Source: Numida meleagris (Eukaryota > Chordata > Aves > Galliformes > Numididae). From it: a stretch of DNA of 64,000 nt. The number at the start of each line of letters is the position of its first letter. The stretch's first letter is position 1. The notes below the pieces were generated by a model, which ran no database searches, was not told the origin of the DNA, and was given only the letters and a program-made list of their open reading frames with translations. The stretch spans positions 36,930,108 through 36,994,107 of the forward strand of contig NC_034410.1 in the NCBI RefSeq assembly GCF_002078875.1, in the 5' to 3' direction. Of this stretch, positions 37,558 to 55,325 are shown one piece after another. Made by a program: the position numbers and the translations under genes.

Positions 37558-39576
37558 TAAAATGGCAATTTCAACTATTGTTGGTATTATGTCTTGATAT
37601 AGAAAATTTACATTGTGTTTATCACAAATGAAAATAAAAACAGCTCCCTTATAGGTGAAGTTTAATTCTTCAGTGAGATGAGTTGATTACAAATTTCAGG
37701 CTAGAATACTGTCTGTCCTGTACTAATAGGAAATGTTGATTCTTCATTAGAGAAGGTATCATTTCTAGAGCAGATCACCTGTGACTGTTCCCATGGACTC
37801 CAACTCTATGATGAAGGCTGCTTTTGCAAACAGGTCCCTGACTTCAGTTGAGTGTGTCCTGCAGCTGGGAACCAGCTCCTGCAAGCCATTCACTTTCCAG
37901 GACCGGCACTGCTTTCCATCCTAATGCTTTGGAATAAAGTCAGGGATGAAACCAAGGCATTAGTCTTTTCTAATCAGAAATCCTCATCCTGGGAGTGAAG
38001 TGGAGATCAGTGTAGTAAGAAGAATGTTGACTCAGACTCAGTTGTCCTAAATAAACGTACCTTTACTGAAAAACACATTCGGAAGCTGCTGTTCTTATGG
38101 TGCAGGCCGTCGCACAAGCAGATTTCCTGCAGCTACTGAGAATTTTAACAAGTTTACACTGTAACCCCAGCTCTGACTTTGAGAGGATTTCCAGTGACAT
38201 AAAAGGGCAAAGATTGGTCCAACATAAGCCCCTCTGTAACCTCAGCCTTGGAGATGCTCCCAAAATATTCTAGGAGAAAATTATCCTGATGGATAGAAAA
38301 ATGAGAAATTCCCATCTGTCTTATTTTCTGTTTACTTTGTCATGTATCCAGATAAGTCCCCCACCCCAGAGAAAGAGCACCTTAAAAAGCCTTGGGAATT
38401 CTGTAGAGAAGTAGAACAAGCCACTTTACTGGCACTCAGTCTTCCTCCAGCACTCCTAGATCCATATTCATTTGGGCTGGTTGGTCAAGCGGTGGAATTC
38501 CTCCATCCTCACAGAAACTGCAGAGCAAGCTGCCTATAAATGGCAGTGTTGATTTTTTCTGGTAAGTCAGAATGTGGACTGCAACAAGGTCAACCAGTCT
38601 CAATAAAAAGTTGAGATATTTTAAGGTTTTTTTCACCTTGGACCTGTGGCTGCTCTCCATTTTGAAATATGAGAATAATTTCAAATGAAGAACAAATGTT
38701 GCAAAAACGTGTCAGTTTGCCAACAATTTCCAAGCATATTTTCTTCTGTTTACCAGAGATCTGGAGAAGTAAGACAGCCTCTTAACTAAATTGACTAAAT
38801 AAAAGGAATCTGCTTTTGAAGTATATGGATTTCAGAATCAAATTTCCTTTTTCTGTGCCTGTTGGCTTTATAGGCTTGTTTACTCAGGAGGAAATGACTT
38901 GTTTTATAATGTGTTTAACATCATGTTAGTTAATCTATGCCATAATACAGAGTTGTTTCCTCATGTAAGCAAGCAATTCACATGTAAGCATGTGTGAATC
39001 TCTTACTGAAATGAAGGGAGTCTGTATATGAGCCTTTTCCTCTGTTTACAGGACGGGCTGAAGAGTAGCACTGCTGGCCACACAGCCACTTCAGGTGCTT
39101 GAGGTCTCTCTGTAAAAAGTAATTTCTTTGATTTTTCTTCTCTTGTTTTCTCTCTTCAGTATTTTGGGAGAGTTTTATAACCAGCTTATCTCTAGAAACT
39201 GAAGACTCTAGAACTTAGAAAAAGGAAATCTCTGAGTCAGACCACTTCACATAAAAACTACACAATTACTCGTGTTGCATAAGGAATCAAAATTTCAAGG
39301 CTCCTATTCAGACAACTGCCTGTAGATGGAATTATTAAAGATGACAGCCTTGAGCAAATCAAACCTCTTTATAGGCTGATAAATTACTTCCAAGTGGAGG
39401 AAACAATTAGTGGTGGGTAAACTGAACAAGCTTTCTGAGGAACAGTGAAAAATATTGGTTTTGCTTGTAGTATTCATAGTCCTCAGAATATGCACGTGTA
39501 TATATATTAGAAATCATCCTGGGTAAGTCATTCTCAGTTACTGAAATGGCTGACTACTGCAGAATATCTTTACACT

Positions 39577-39663
39577 AACATTACTTAAAATGTTACTTAA
39601 AATCATTACTTAAAATCTACATTACTGTAGATTTTACATTACTTAAAATCTACATTACTGTAG
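39577..39663. repeat. 33-bp tandem repeat containing a perfect hairpin
   Basis: CATTACTTAAAATCTACATT...GTAG occurs at 39604 and again at 39637, identical over 27 bases. Shorter TTACTTAAAA units precede it at about 39580 and 39592. Within it, TAAAATCTACA (39611-39621) and TGTAGATTTTA (39626-39636) are perfect 11-base complements around a TTAC loop. Confidence 0.9.
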
Positions 39664-40836
39664 AGATCTTTTTTGGATAAGATTGAAAAAAAAACTCATG
39701 CATATCCACCTTGTATTTCTCTGGTATTTGGTGATGTTTAAAGAGATTTGACTTCTCTAGTTAAGCATATCGGATCATATTTATTTTGTTTATTTAATTT
39801 TATAATTTAATGGCCAATAATAACATGAAAAAATCAATATTAAAACAAACAGTAGTCAATGATTCTCAAGTTTAAATAGACTGGAGGTAGCCGAAATAGA
39901 AAACTTGACCAAAAGCATCGTTTTACCTTGGTTTTATATGTTAAACAAAGTGTGGAATCATCCAGCTCTCATGCTGGACACTAAAGTTAATGACCTCATT
40001 ATGCTGAATTTGTTAATCACAGGTTTCTGTAAGTTATATCATTATATGGTACGGTTCTGGACAATACTAAATCCAGTCTCAATTTAAAAGTTCCCCCATT
40101 ATCTTGTGTCCTTGATCCTTCAAAAAAAGAAAAAAGGATTAGTAGTCATAATAAATGGAGAGCTATTAAATATTTCCTTTTCATGTTTATGTTTTAGGAA
40201 AGCTGACAAACCCATTTTAATGGCTGAATTCCTTTGCCATTCAAAGTTAAAATGTAAGCTATTTGAGAAAACCAAGAATACTGGAAGTTGAACAGTTAAA
40301 CAGTTGTTGAAGTTTAATAAAAGTAGTTCTGAAAATCAGTTCACGTTCTATAGTTTAAAAGCAGGAAATGGAAAAAAGAGTGACAGTCTCAGTCTTTATT
40401 CCACTGGCATTTGATACTGTTACAGAAGGTTAAGATATATGAGCTACAGGCAGGCATTAAAGTATCTCTGATATGCTGCTGCTTTGTCGTTCATTGTGTA
40501 AATGTTGTAAAATACAGTGATATTCATGATACAATTACTAGTTTTAATGTAATGCAAAACCGTAGATGAATGATAGAGATGCGTTGTTTTCCCTCACTTC
40601 TACTTGCTCTTGACCCCCACTATGTGCGGAGGAATCATGGACCCATGGTGTGAGGTAGTAGGCACTGCTGTCTGTCAATGCTCTCACCTTAGCCTGCCGT
40701 CTTCTACCCCAGAAGCTGAAAAGCCAACTCAACTCTTGACATGAGGTCTCACGATTAGCTCTGCAGGGAAATCCCACAGTTCCTTATCAGAACGTGAAGG
40801 ACACTTTAGGTGAAGTTCAGCAGATCCGTCCATCAC

Positions 40837-40852
40837 AAAAAAAAAAAAAAAA
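40837..40852. repeat. Poly(A) run
   Basis: Sixteen consecutive A; no retroposed gene body is recognised beside it. Confidence 0.9.
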
Positions 40853-43130
40853 CATTGCATGTGTGAGCTTTTTCCCTTTTTTCATAATTTCCAATGAAGA
40901 GGAGGAGTTTGGGATCATTTTTATATAAATGATCAAATTAACAAATCAAATGGAACTCAAACAAAACAAATGGATTTCATATCCAAAGCCTTGAATATAC
41001 TGTACATATAAATTACAAGTCTTTCTGGTCTGCTGGAGCTGGGCTGCCTTAACCCTGTCTGCCTCTCCTCCTCTGTGCTGCCTCTAAGGTTTCCAAAGAA
41101 TCTAAAAAGGCAATGCTGTTCAAAAGAATGCTTTCTTCCACACTGCACCTCTTAAATCTTCTGGCTGCTATAGGGTTTCCGTGCTATCTGTCCACACTCA
41201 GTCACTTCATGCCTTTAAATTAGATTTAGAATTTATAAATATAATGCCTGATGCTGCCACCCCACTGTTTTGTGTCATGTTTGCTGTTTAACTTGGAAAA
41301 GATAGAATGTAAAATTACAGCTGGTGTGAGTAAGGGCAAATGTTGTGAAATTAAAAACTGGTTACATTTTGGAAAATAAATTATCATACTGGGAAAGAAA
41401 AGAAAAAAAAAAAACCTCAGGGAAAAGCAAATTGGGAGCTACAAGGAAATAATATCACCTGGCAAGCTGCAAGGTTGGAGGTCATGTTGAAAGGTCCCAG
41501 GAATGTCTTTTCATTTATTTGTAGTGGTTTTCATTCCTGGTTACCTGTGTTTTCCTCTCTAGCTAAAATATGATTACAAGCCACTCTTGATATAATTTAC
41601 TGTAGAGGCAAATCAGGCCAATAAATATTTTATTTAAACTATACTGTTCGTTTCTATTGGTATGAAGGGGCTGGAACTGCAGTTAATGATCTTACTTTGA
41701 AAGGGAAAAAAAGAAAACATGGCAAAAGGGAATTGAACCCACAGATGTGTCATGGGAGGCAAATCATCATTGCCGGTGCTGAAGTAGGAAAGCCTTCTGT
41801 GAAAGGTTTTATGAAAATTTTGTTCAGCTGAACAAAGTGGAGAATACTTAACAAAATTGCCATTTTTAAAATCTCATTGTGAATACTCAGCATGCTGTGA
41901 TCATGCACTGTGTAATGGTGTTTGCAATGAATAAATTGCTGTAGATACTGTAATATAAATAACTGTTTTGTGCATTAAGAAGCAGTTCACTTCATGATGG
42001 TGTCTGTCTAAGGAATGCTCTGAAGACAGAACTTTAGAGGATAACAACACTGCAGTATTCTCGGAATAATACCAGTCTGCAAAAGTGCAGGGATGCCTTT
42101 AATACTTTTCAGTGTTATTACTTAGTAGTGAATAATAAAGTGACATTTGCTTTGTTCTTAATCTACTTGTTATTTTTACTGTGGCCAAAACTCATGAATT
42201 TTAAACACAACACAGCTCCAGCAGGAGGGAACCTGTGTTTCAGGTTCCCTTAATAATTTTTAATGGCTCCAGTGGCAGGCAAGCAGAGAAGTTTAATCAC
42301 AAGAAAAAAAAATTGCCTCATACTGACTTCAGGCACACTCAGCCGGTGTGCTGCAGGTTTGTTGTGAGAAAGAAAGTGGCTGTAAGCCTGAAAGTTAAAC
42401 CGAGTATTGCTTTTAGTTATAAATGTACCCCTAAGAAACATCCTGCTAAAACTAGAGAAGGCTAACAGGGAGACAGTGCCATATTGTACAGAATTCCACT
42501 GCTCTCAGTAAGTATATGAAATAATATCTTGCGTTACCCAGTAATACATTGCTGCACCTTTGACAGCTCATTGGGATCTGTTGTCTTAGGTGTCCTTCCA
42601 GACGCATTTACCACGAACACATTGGTTCCAAAGTGTAGATGGAAATGGTAACTGACTTCAATAAAAAGTGGTTGATGAAAGCAGGATATAACCATTATGA
42701 AGGGATTGTAGCATGAGTTAGAAAAATATCTTAATATCCTTCTTCTCTTAATGTTTGCCTCAAAGTAATATTTTTTCTTCTATGTTTCTTATGGAAAAAT
42801 GGTCTTAATCACAAAACTGGAAGAGTGGGAAAAGGATCTGAGCCAGGTTTTCAGTGAATTACAGTGAATATTCTCACTGTAGTGGAAGCTGAGTGGTAAA
42901 AGTGATTTGTCTGAAATCTCTTTCTGCTGAAGCCTTTCTGAGTGACTAGTGGCCCACTTGCTTCACCTTCAGTTTCCATTATGAATAATTAAGTGTAATG
43001 AATGATGTATACCTCGAAATTGTGCTTACCTCATCTAATTGTTTTGATATACCAACATACTTAAATTCTCGGTGGTATGGCAGGATGACCAAATACTGGA
43101 TATAGCATAGACCCAAGTTTCAGTGTTATA

Positions 43131-43665
43131 CGAGTGCTGCTCCAAAAATAATACCTCCTCTTTTGTTATGTATGTCCACAACATTAAAGGTGGATACTGG
43201 TGGTATGGCAGTACAGGTTGAACCTTCCCATCAGCATTCTATTACGTTCTGTTGCTGTGTGACAGGTCGCAGCAGAGGGGCAGTCTGACATGGAAGGGTG
43301 TATGAAGTAAAGGTGTATAACTGAATTCCTCCATGCAGAAAACATGGCATCCATTGACATTCGCCAATGCTTGCTGAATGTTTATGGAGACCAGACAGTG
43401 GATGAGAGCACAGTGAGGCGGTGGGTGGTGCATTTCAGCAGTGGCATGAAAGATAAGTCACATTCTGGATGGCCATGCATAGCTGTCGCATCACAAAATG
43501 AGAGTGTCTCTACCAACTTATCCATGCGAATTGGCTAATGGTGGTGACTATGTATGAAAAATAGTGTTTTGTAGCTGACAATTTGCTCTATCACATAGTA
43601 TTATTGTAATCTTTGTTGTAGTTTCCATGGAAATAAATGAGGCATTACTTTTGCAGTGACCTATG
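43131..43665 (+). mobile_element. Mariner-derived DNA transposon with a different deletion (copy 3)
   Basis: TA flanks at 43129-43130 and 43666-43667. The left end is CGAGTGCTGCTCCAAAAATA; the right end, GGCATTACTTTTGCAGTGACCTATG, is its imperfect inverted repeat. Unlike the other three copies it lacks the GGTGCAGATTTTTA segment. Instead it continues from the helix-turn-helix into about 75 bases of further transposase sequence before joining the same 3' end (GGTGGTGACTATG). It is therefore a separate deletion derivative of a related full-length mariner. Confidence 0.9.
43290..43538 (+). pseudogene. Mariner transposase N-terminal remnant with linker
   Basis: Reads MEGCMK, a stop (TAA in place of a conserved Gln codon), then RCITEFLHAENMASIDIRQ, LLNVYGDQTVDESTVRRWVV and HFSSGMKDKSHSGWPCIAVASQN. 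The first part is the mariner helix-turn-helix. The SGWPCIAV segment corresponds to the SGRP-type hook between the two DNA-binding subdomains, here with Arg replaced by Trp. The catalytic domain is deleted. Confidence 0.82.
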
Positions 43666-43905
43666 TAGATTATGGAAAGACAAGCTTTTGCACTACAGAT
43701 GAGGTCTAGTAAAAGTAAAGTAAACAAGTCTTCAAAAATATTTCTTCTTAGAGTAATTCAGATCTTTCTGCCCTCAAATTTACTGCTGAAAATTCTCCAG
43801 CTTTAGTCTAGATTGAAACTAGTAAGAACCATGAGCACCTTCCAAAATGTTGATAATGATACTTTTTGCACCACCTGCATGAATAAATTGAGGTAAAAAG
43901 AAATT

Positions 43906-43924
43906 GCAAATAAATAAATAAATA
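43906..43924. repeat. (TAAA)n microsatellite
   Basis: About four to five AAAT units. Confidence 0.9.
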
Positions 43925-46900
43925 TGAGTTGTCAGAGTAAAGAGAAGTGACACATTCTGAAGGTACAAATTTGGGGAAGGTTTGTTTCTCGATGAGGGTT
44001 TAAGTCATGAACACTATAGCCAAAGTACAGTACTTCTCTCTAATACTGAACGGGCTTATTTCTTTAATTGTTCTTTGATTTTATTGCTAGGAGACTAGCC
44101 TACTAATTTTATTCATAGCAGAGATGTTATTAACCATACAACTGTGCCCATTGCCACAGGCAGTCTCAGTGCTTGCTGCTTATCTCTTTGTTTTTGTTTT
44201 GTAGAAATGTATTCCCTTGGCTGCTGTGGCAACTGTTTATTGCATACATTTATAAAAGTACCTACTGATATCACTGGAGCATCTAGGTAGGCGGCTGTGA
44301 CTCCTTTCCCTTCCCTACCCCACTGTTACTGCAGCACCTGCTCTGCTCGCTCTTCATTTTGTACGTCTCAGAAGAAAAGCAATGGAGAAAGAAAAGAACA
44401 AAATGAGGAACTGCTGTACTGTAATAAAATTTCCCTGCACTGTTTCCTATTCCCTCCTCCTTTCTGGAGAAAGACAAAAAGTAGCAGGATGTGTTGATGG
44501 CTGTGGATGAGAAAAAGTGAGGGGAAGGGAAGGGGATCTGCATGAATCTGAAAGGAAGAAGCATCTTCCATGAAGAATGAACAATCATTTCTTATTATGC
44601 AGAGAGCAGGGAGAGACACCAGCCTCAAGGAGAAACTAGAAAATACAGGAAGAATTGTCAGTTACAAGGGGAGAGGAGGGGATGAAAACTCGAGAGGGAG
44701 TGGAAAATGGAGAGAAGAGGGAACTGGGAAGAGAGTGGATGACTGGTGCTGCTGACACTGCCAAGACAGAGACAGCAGTGGGAAAGGAGGGCTGAGGACC
44801 ACAGCCACTCATGGGGGCATGAGTCGGGGCCAGTGCTTCTCAATGGTACTGGTTTTGCATCTTATTGCATAGGCCTGGGCTGGGTGTGCAGGTGGGCCAG
44901 GTATTGATAGCTTCAGCATGCCTCCTGCCAATTTACTTCTTCCCAGGTTATCCAGCAGCCACAGAGCCCTGCTGCTGGTCACTTTGTCCAGGAACAGAGC
45001 TAAGCTGCAGTACAGACCAAAGCAACGCTTTTGCTTAGCACAACATTCAAAGCAGAGAGCAGGGCTATGTACTGGGATTGTTTTAATGAGGCTTCATCTG
45101 AGTTTCTGAGGAGGTGCACCTCACTGAGAGCTGAATCTGCAGTCTTCTGTTTTGTCACATTCATCCTCTTCTCTCACCAGCTGCACTCTTAAATTATTTT
45201 GCCAGTCTCCCAATACTTTTGTATACACTTTGCCCTCAGGACAAGTAGCTTCTTCAGAAGGATTCACTGAGGCAGCTAGAGGCAGGATCTACTCCAGCAT
45301 AACTTGAGATGTGCAAGAAACAAGGCCGCAAGAAATTATGCTATATGTCTTGTAAGTGGAGATGATTGTGTGGTGAGCTTCTCTCCTCAGAGGGAAATTG
45401 CTTAAATAGTAAAGCATTACATAGGGCCTTCTGCTGCTGCCATATGCTACCAAAAATACTTGAGAGGGTCTGTGTCCACCACAGACTGCACTTCATGCAG
45501 GGGAACCCCAGTTCTGAGGTTTGTGTCTGTGTGCTGATGCAGTTCACATTAGACAAAGATGAATTACCATAGAGAATATCATAGGAAGTGAGTTACCACG
45601 GACAAAATTTGTATAATAGCCTGGCTCCACCCTATTCTAAAGGATGAGGATAAAAATGAACTTAACCTCAGCCAGTCAAGAAGAACCTTTCCAGTTCTTT
45701 CTGAGTACTGAGGAATGGGAAGGATTCTCAGCCATCCTGCTTTCCTGTTTTATTTGGCCAGATTGCTTCCCTCCACACACCATTCACGTGTCAGAACTAG
45801 AAAGGCAACTCCAGTTATACTTCTTTGTTTTGTGCTACAAGCTTGCCTTTCCCTTGTGCTGAGGAGTACAGCTACACTGTAAAAGTGGATTCCCACAAGA
45901 TTAAAGTCAGAGAGTGCAAAGGAAGACACTGGATTGGTCCTCATTTTCCACTTCACCAGAAACACAGCATGAGGTTATGCTACTTCATTATAAACACTGG
46001 GGAGGCATGCGATCCTTCATCAAGAAACTTAAGTTAGATTAGAAAATAATAACATTATTTTGACTAACTTACTCCATATGGCTACTTGATAAACATGTGG
46101 GATACCATTATTTCTTTGACCTTCTGTATTTTCACTGTTTTGAATTATACTCTGGCAACAGAAAATCAGCTCTGATAAAACTAAAAGTCTACGGTAGTTT
46201 CCTAACTTCTCCAGATAAGTTTTCATCTAGTATGTCTCATAGACGCTGTTGCTAACATACAGCCCTTCAACATCATTTTAAGTTGAATATTTTAGTATGT
46301 TGTAAATGCAGGGAAAGCCTGGGACTTTTGATTCATTGTACTGGACAAGCAGTTTTTAGCAGCACTATTTTCAAGTGACTGCCTGACTAAAACATCTTGA
46401 GGGAATGGAAAACACTCAGTACATTAAGTGTATTTAAAGCAAAATGAATTCAGTTATAGCAGCATTTAAAGTATTTTGCAACTAACTGCAATTGATGTGC
46501 ATACATTTCATATGCAAGTACATACATTGGAAGCAGAGGCAGAACTGAAGGATACAGGGAGAGGCAAAGGAAAGTGAAGTACAAAGGAGACAATTTTATT
46601 GACTTCTTTCTCTGAATATCTCACACCCATGCTGCTATCATGCCAAAAGGGGCTCCGTGTCCAGCCACCCTCAGCTCCAGACACATGGAATGGGCATTGT
46701 TCTGTGAGGAATAATGGCAGGACAGAGCTGTCTTTTGATGAACCATTGGTAACTGGAGGCCTCCAGGGCCTTCCTGCCCAGCTGCAGCCCCTCAGCCCTC
46801 TGCTGCTAGGAGGTAACACTGGAAGCATTAGGAGTGCCATCTCCATCAATTCTGCACCAGGTTGGCAGCACCAGCACTTATATGCCCTGTCTGGGGTCAG

Positions 46901-47454
46901 CTCAGTTCAACGCAGTTAGTCTGCCCTTTGCTGAGCAGGTGTACAACCAAATCTGTCCTCCCGAACATGACAGGACTCCAGGCACTGAGATGTTTAGTTT
47001 ACTTTCTTTGAGATCTGTGGTTCAGTTGCCAGTAACACTAATAGAGTTGGAATATAAATCACAGTGAATGTAAACCATTTGGGCTTCAGCGTGCTGGGCA
47101 AATATCCATGTAGAGAAAAGGGCAATTAAATCCTCTTGCATTATAAACCTTATAGAATAAGGCTCTGGCTGAGGTCTTGCACATATGGGAGTTTTCTCTG
47201 GTGAAGCCTGATGAGTCGTAGTGCTTGTTGCCAATAATGTGGATAAATAAAAGGCTTAACAATTAGGAGAGAAAGGAAACAAAGATAATACACCTGTCAA
47301 ACTTGTCGTATTATTAATGTGCGAGGGGAAAAGTGTTATGCTTGTGCATGCTGTTGCCCTCAGTACCAGCTGTTGACTGCACACATGAATCCGTATTTTA
47401 CATGAGCTGAATGGCCTTGCTGCCAGCAAGCACTCCAACAGGCAACATCGATAA

Positions 47455-47760
47455 CAGCAATCTATTCACACTCCATGCAATTCCAGCTATTCTTCAAATT
47501 AATAATAATGCTTAATAAAGCTTCATCTCTCATTTTCAAAGAAAACCTTCAATTAATGCTAATCAGCATCCTCAGAATGTGATCAGGCTGGGTTTGTAGC
47601 TGGACGTGCCGAAACAGTTCAACTGGCAGATGGAGCATTTTCCAACTATTTTAATTAATGAATGCTCATTTCAAGTGTTAATGCAATTAAATAAATAGGC
47701 AAAACAAATAAAAATAATATACACTATGAAACCGCCACTACCAGAGGAAGTTTTGAACAA
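47455..47760. promoter_or_regulatory. Possible intronic enhancer-like block (TAAT-rich)
   Basis: Seen: many homeodomain-type TAAT/ATTA cores (AATTAATAATAATGCTTAAT, CAATTAATGCTAATCAGCAT, TTTTAATTAATGAATG, TGCAATTAAATAAATAGG) and a near-palindrome ATGCTAATCAGCAT at 47556-47569. The block has no transposon homology and lies 2.2 kb upstream of the exon. Inference only: this texture is common in conserved non-coding elements, but AT-rich intron also produces it by chance. Confidence 0.25.
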
Positions 47761-48380
47761 AAAAAGTGAGCCTTGCTAAAACCCAAGAAGATCTCAGCCA
47801 TCCTCTGCTAGATATATAAGCTCTAATAAAGACAAGGCTTGATTTTGTTACTTACTTTTTTCAACTGTTTCTCAGGGATTGACATTTATATCACTTCCAT
47901 TTTAACCTGCTGGCATCAACTGAGTCATTTCTTCTCCTAGTATTAGAACATTTTTTCTGCAGAAAATGAGAAAGGATTTCCTTCATGTATTATAGGCTTT
48001 TTTCATGGAGGATTTAGGCTGCCTCTGCTTCTTACCTCTTTCTATTTGAACTAATTGCCTGATTATTTTTTTTTTTAAGGCTTTGCTTTCTGTGAACCTT
48101 GTATACCATAGCACTGATGTAGTCCCACATTCGTTTGGGCTTATAAAGAGTTCAATTAGCCCCTTAATGCCTAGTTCAGTCACAATTAAACCTTCCCTGT
48201 TGACTCGGCATTGGTCTTTCTAAAGGCAGTGGAGGTGTTTTTAATTATTCATTCTCTGGTTTGTTTCTTAGAGCAGTCTCAGCTGTGCTTTATTATTCAA
48301 AGGTTAATGCAAACTGAGAACTGGGTAAATTAAATTTGTTTGGCAGCTAGCAACTTGATGTATTGCAGACACTGTGAAAT

Positions 48381-48416
48381 ATGGATGGATGGGTGGGTGG
48401 ATGGATGGATGGATGG
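48381..48416. repeat. (ATGG)n microsatellite
   Basis: Nine 4-base units, seven ATGG and two GTGG variants (GGATGGGTGGGTGGATGG). Confidence 0.95.
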
Positions 48417-49880
48417 CAAACAATCAACACTTTGCTACTGTGACATTTTAAAAGCCAGATTTTATCTTTGAAACAATTGTTGGTTGTGTTACTATGGCTG
48501 ATAGCTAATTAATGTTCCATAATGTTATATTCTCTGTAACCCGTTTTTGTTAAGAAAGCACATAGTTTAGAAAGCCAAGAAGCATTAACAGCTATTAGAG
48601 AAAATTGATGTAGGTACCATGACTAATGAACTATGCTGCACTAAGTCACTGAATTGTATGCAGGGAATCATGCAGTCAGAAGTTTTAATGAAGGGAGCCC
48701 AAGGAATTTCAGGTGAAAGAGAGTTTTATTAACTTTCAGTGAACAAAATGAATAGTTGAGTAGTGAACATGACATGATGTCGTATAATAATTGTATGCCT
48801 TGGGTACATTGTGAGGCATGGAGCATAGCCAAGAGCTTTCATCTGTTCTATGCACAGGGTTATTTCACTAACCCCTGCATACCGTGGAAATCTTTATTGA
48901 AAATATAACAAGAATCGTTTCACAAGAAATGCCTTAAGACAATGCCATGTAACTTATTTGAAAAATCTACCAACATGGCATTCCTTTGAAAAACATTAAT
49001 CAGATACTTAGAAGTTCCCATCCCAACTGATCCTAATTAAAATTCATGTCCTGTTTCAATGACTTGTATCAGCAGGCTGCGAACCAAAAAGAAGTCTTCA
49101 TATTCCTTAAGAGGCCACTCTGGGTAAAATACGTCTTTCTGTGGACAAGCATTATGTTGTATGAAAGGAGGCTATGTTGGCTTTTGGAATAGTAATGCCC
49201 AAAAGCTTCAGTAGTTTTTAATTTGCTTTTTCCAAGCATTGACTGTGTAGATAAGAGATTTTTCTTTTTTCGTGCATAGAATTATGTCTCATACATTTTA
49301 AATATTCTTTCAGTACTGTGTTTTTAAGTGAGAACTTTGAATTAACACAATCCAACAGTTGAACCTGCTTCTTGTTTATGATTTTTTAAGATAGCGTAAC
49401 AATTGCCAACTAAAGCAGCTTTCTGTACTAGTGACAGGAGTCCTTAGGATAGTAAGAAAGTACAGCTGCAAGGTCATTTGTACCACGCTGTGTTTAGTAC
49501 AATGTGTGCTATATAATAATGTGTGTAATTATACTGCTACTGATGAGGTAGGTGGATGAGAAGGTAGATGAAAATAGGATGGCTTGTGAGGCAAGACAGT
49601 GACAAGGCATCCCAGCAAAGTCTCTGTATCCTTGTACAGTAAATACTTCACATCTGCCCACTAAAATATTTGAGATAAGACCGTCAGGAATTTTTCTGTG
49701 CTTATTTGAATAATTTATAATGTGGTTTTAATACTTCTTCCTGGCTGAATATATCACTTCACTGACAGAGCTCAGGACACCAGTAAGATGTGTCATCCAG
49801 GACTAACTAAACAACTACAGTACTCAATTTTCAACCTACAGTGTTGTTGCAAAGCCAGCGCTACTTCTAGTAGAGTGTAA

Positions 49881-54771
<4,891 letters not shown>

Positions 54772-55325
54772 TGTAGGTCTCTCCAAAAGTAATGCCTCCC
54801 ATTTATTTTCATGGAAATTACAACAGATACCAAGAGCACAATAACACTATGTGATAGAGAAAATTCTCAGGTACAAAACACTATTTTTCAACATAGTCAC
54901 CACCATTAGCCATGCATTTTCACCAGCCACAAACAAGAGTCTTCATTATGTGCTCATAAAAATCTGCACCAGCAGAGGTGACCCACTGTCACTGTTGCCA
55001 CTGCCGAAACACACCACCCACCACCTCACTGTGCTCACATTCACTGTTTGGTCTCCAGAAATGTTCAGCAAGTGTTGATTAATGTCAGTAGGTGCCATTT
55101 TTCCTGTATGGAGGAATTCAGTTACACATCTTTGCTTCATCCGCACTTCCATTTCAGACACCATTTTGTCAGACTGCCCCTCTGCTGCCGTCTGTCACAT
55201 GGCAACAGAATGTTATGGAATATTGTTGGAAAGGTTCCACCTCTAGTGTCATACCACCAACATGTGCCTCTGACACTGTGGGCCAATATAATAAAAAAGG
55301 AGGCATACTTTTGAAGCAGGCCTCA
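54772..55325 (-). mobile_element. Mariner-derived DNA transposon, internally deleted (copy 4)
   Basis: Reverse orientation. TA flanks lie at 54770-54771 and 55326-55327. The low-coordinate end TGTAGGTCTCTCCAAAAGTA and the reverse complement of the high-coordinate end, TGAGGCCTGCTTCAAAAGTA, form the terminal inverted repeats. It has the same internal junction as copies 1 and 2 (SGNSDSGSPLLVQIFMST in translation). It directly adjoins the CR1 tail that starts near 55336. Confidence 0.93.
54946..55164 (-). pseudogene. Mariner transposase N-terminal remnant, open 72 codons
   Basis: MVSEMEVRMKQRCVTEFLHT, then GKMAPTDINQHLLNISGDQT, STVRWWVVCFGSGNSDSGSP and LLVQIFMST before a stop. It is the least interrupted of the four remnants: the mariner helix-turn-helix followed by a short tail created by the internal deletion. 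It lacks any catalytic residue. A DNA-binding-only peptide could in principle be made if transcribed; no promoter is seen. Confidence 0.82.

Larger units (their letters stand above)
37558..43130. other. AT-rich intron, about 5.6 kb
   Basis: Contains a 33-bp tandem repeat with hairpin (39577-39663) and A runs at 40837-40852 and about 41401-41412. No protein-like frame is recognisable. Confidence 0.5.

Noticed and set aside
41710..41790. tRNA-like T-arm on the - strand (TGGGTTCAATTCCC)
   Set aside because: A B-box-like string is present, but the T-stem pairs poorly and no acceptor stem, D-arm or anticodon arm could be fitted. It is not a tRNA; a decayed tRNA-derived SINE is possible but unsupported.
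46508..46919. 113- and 106-codon frames on opposite strands
   Set aside because: Mutual shadows in a GC-richer patch; no splice context or recognised domain.
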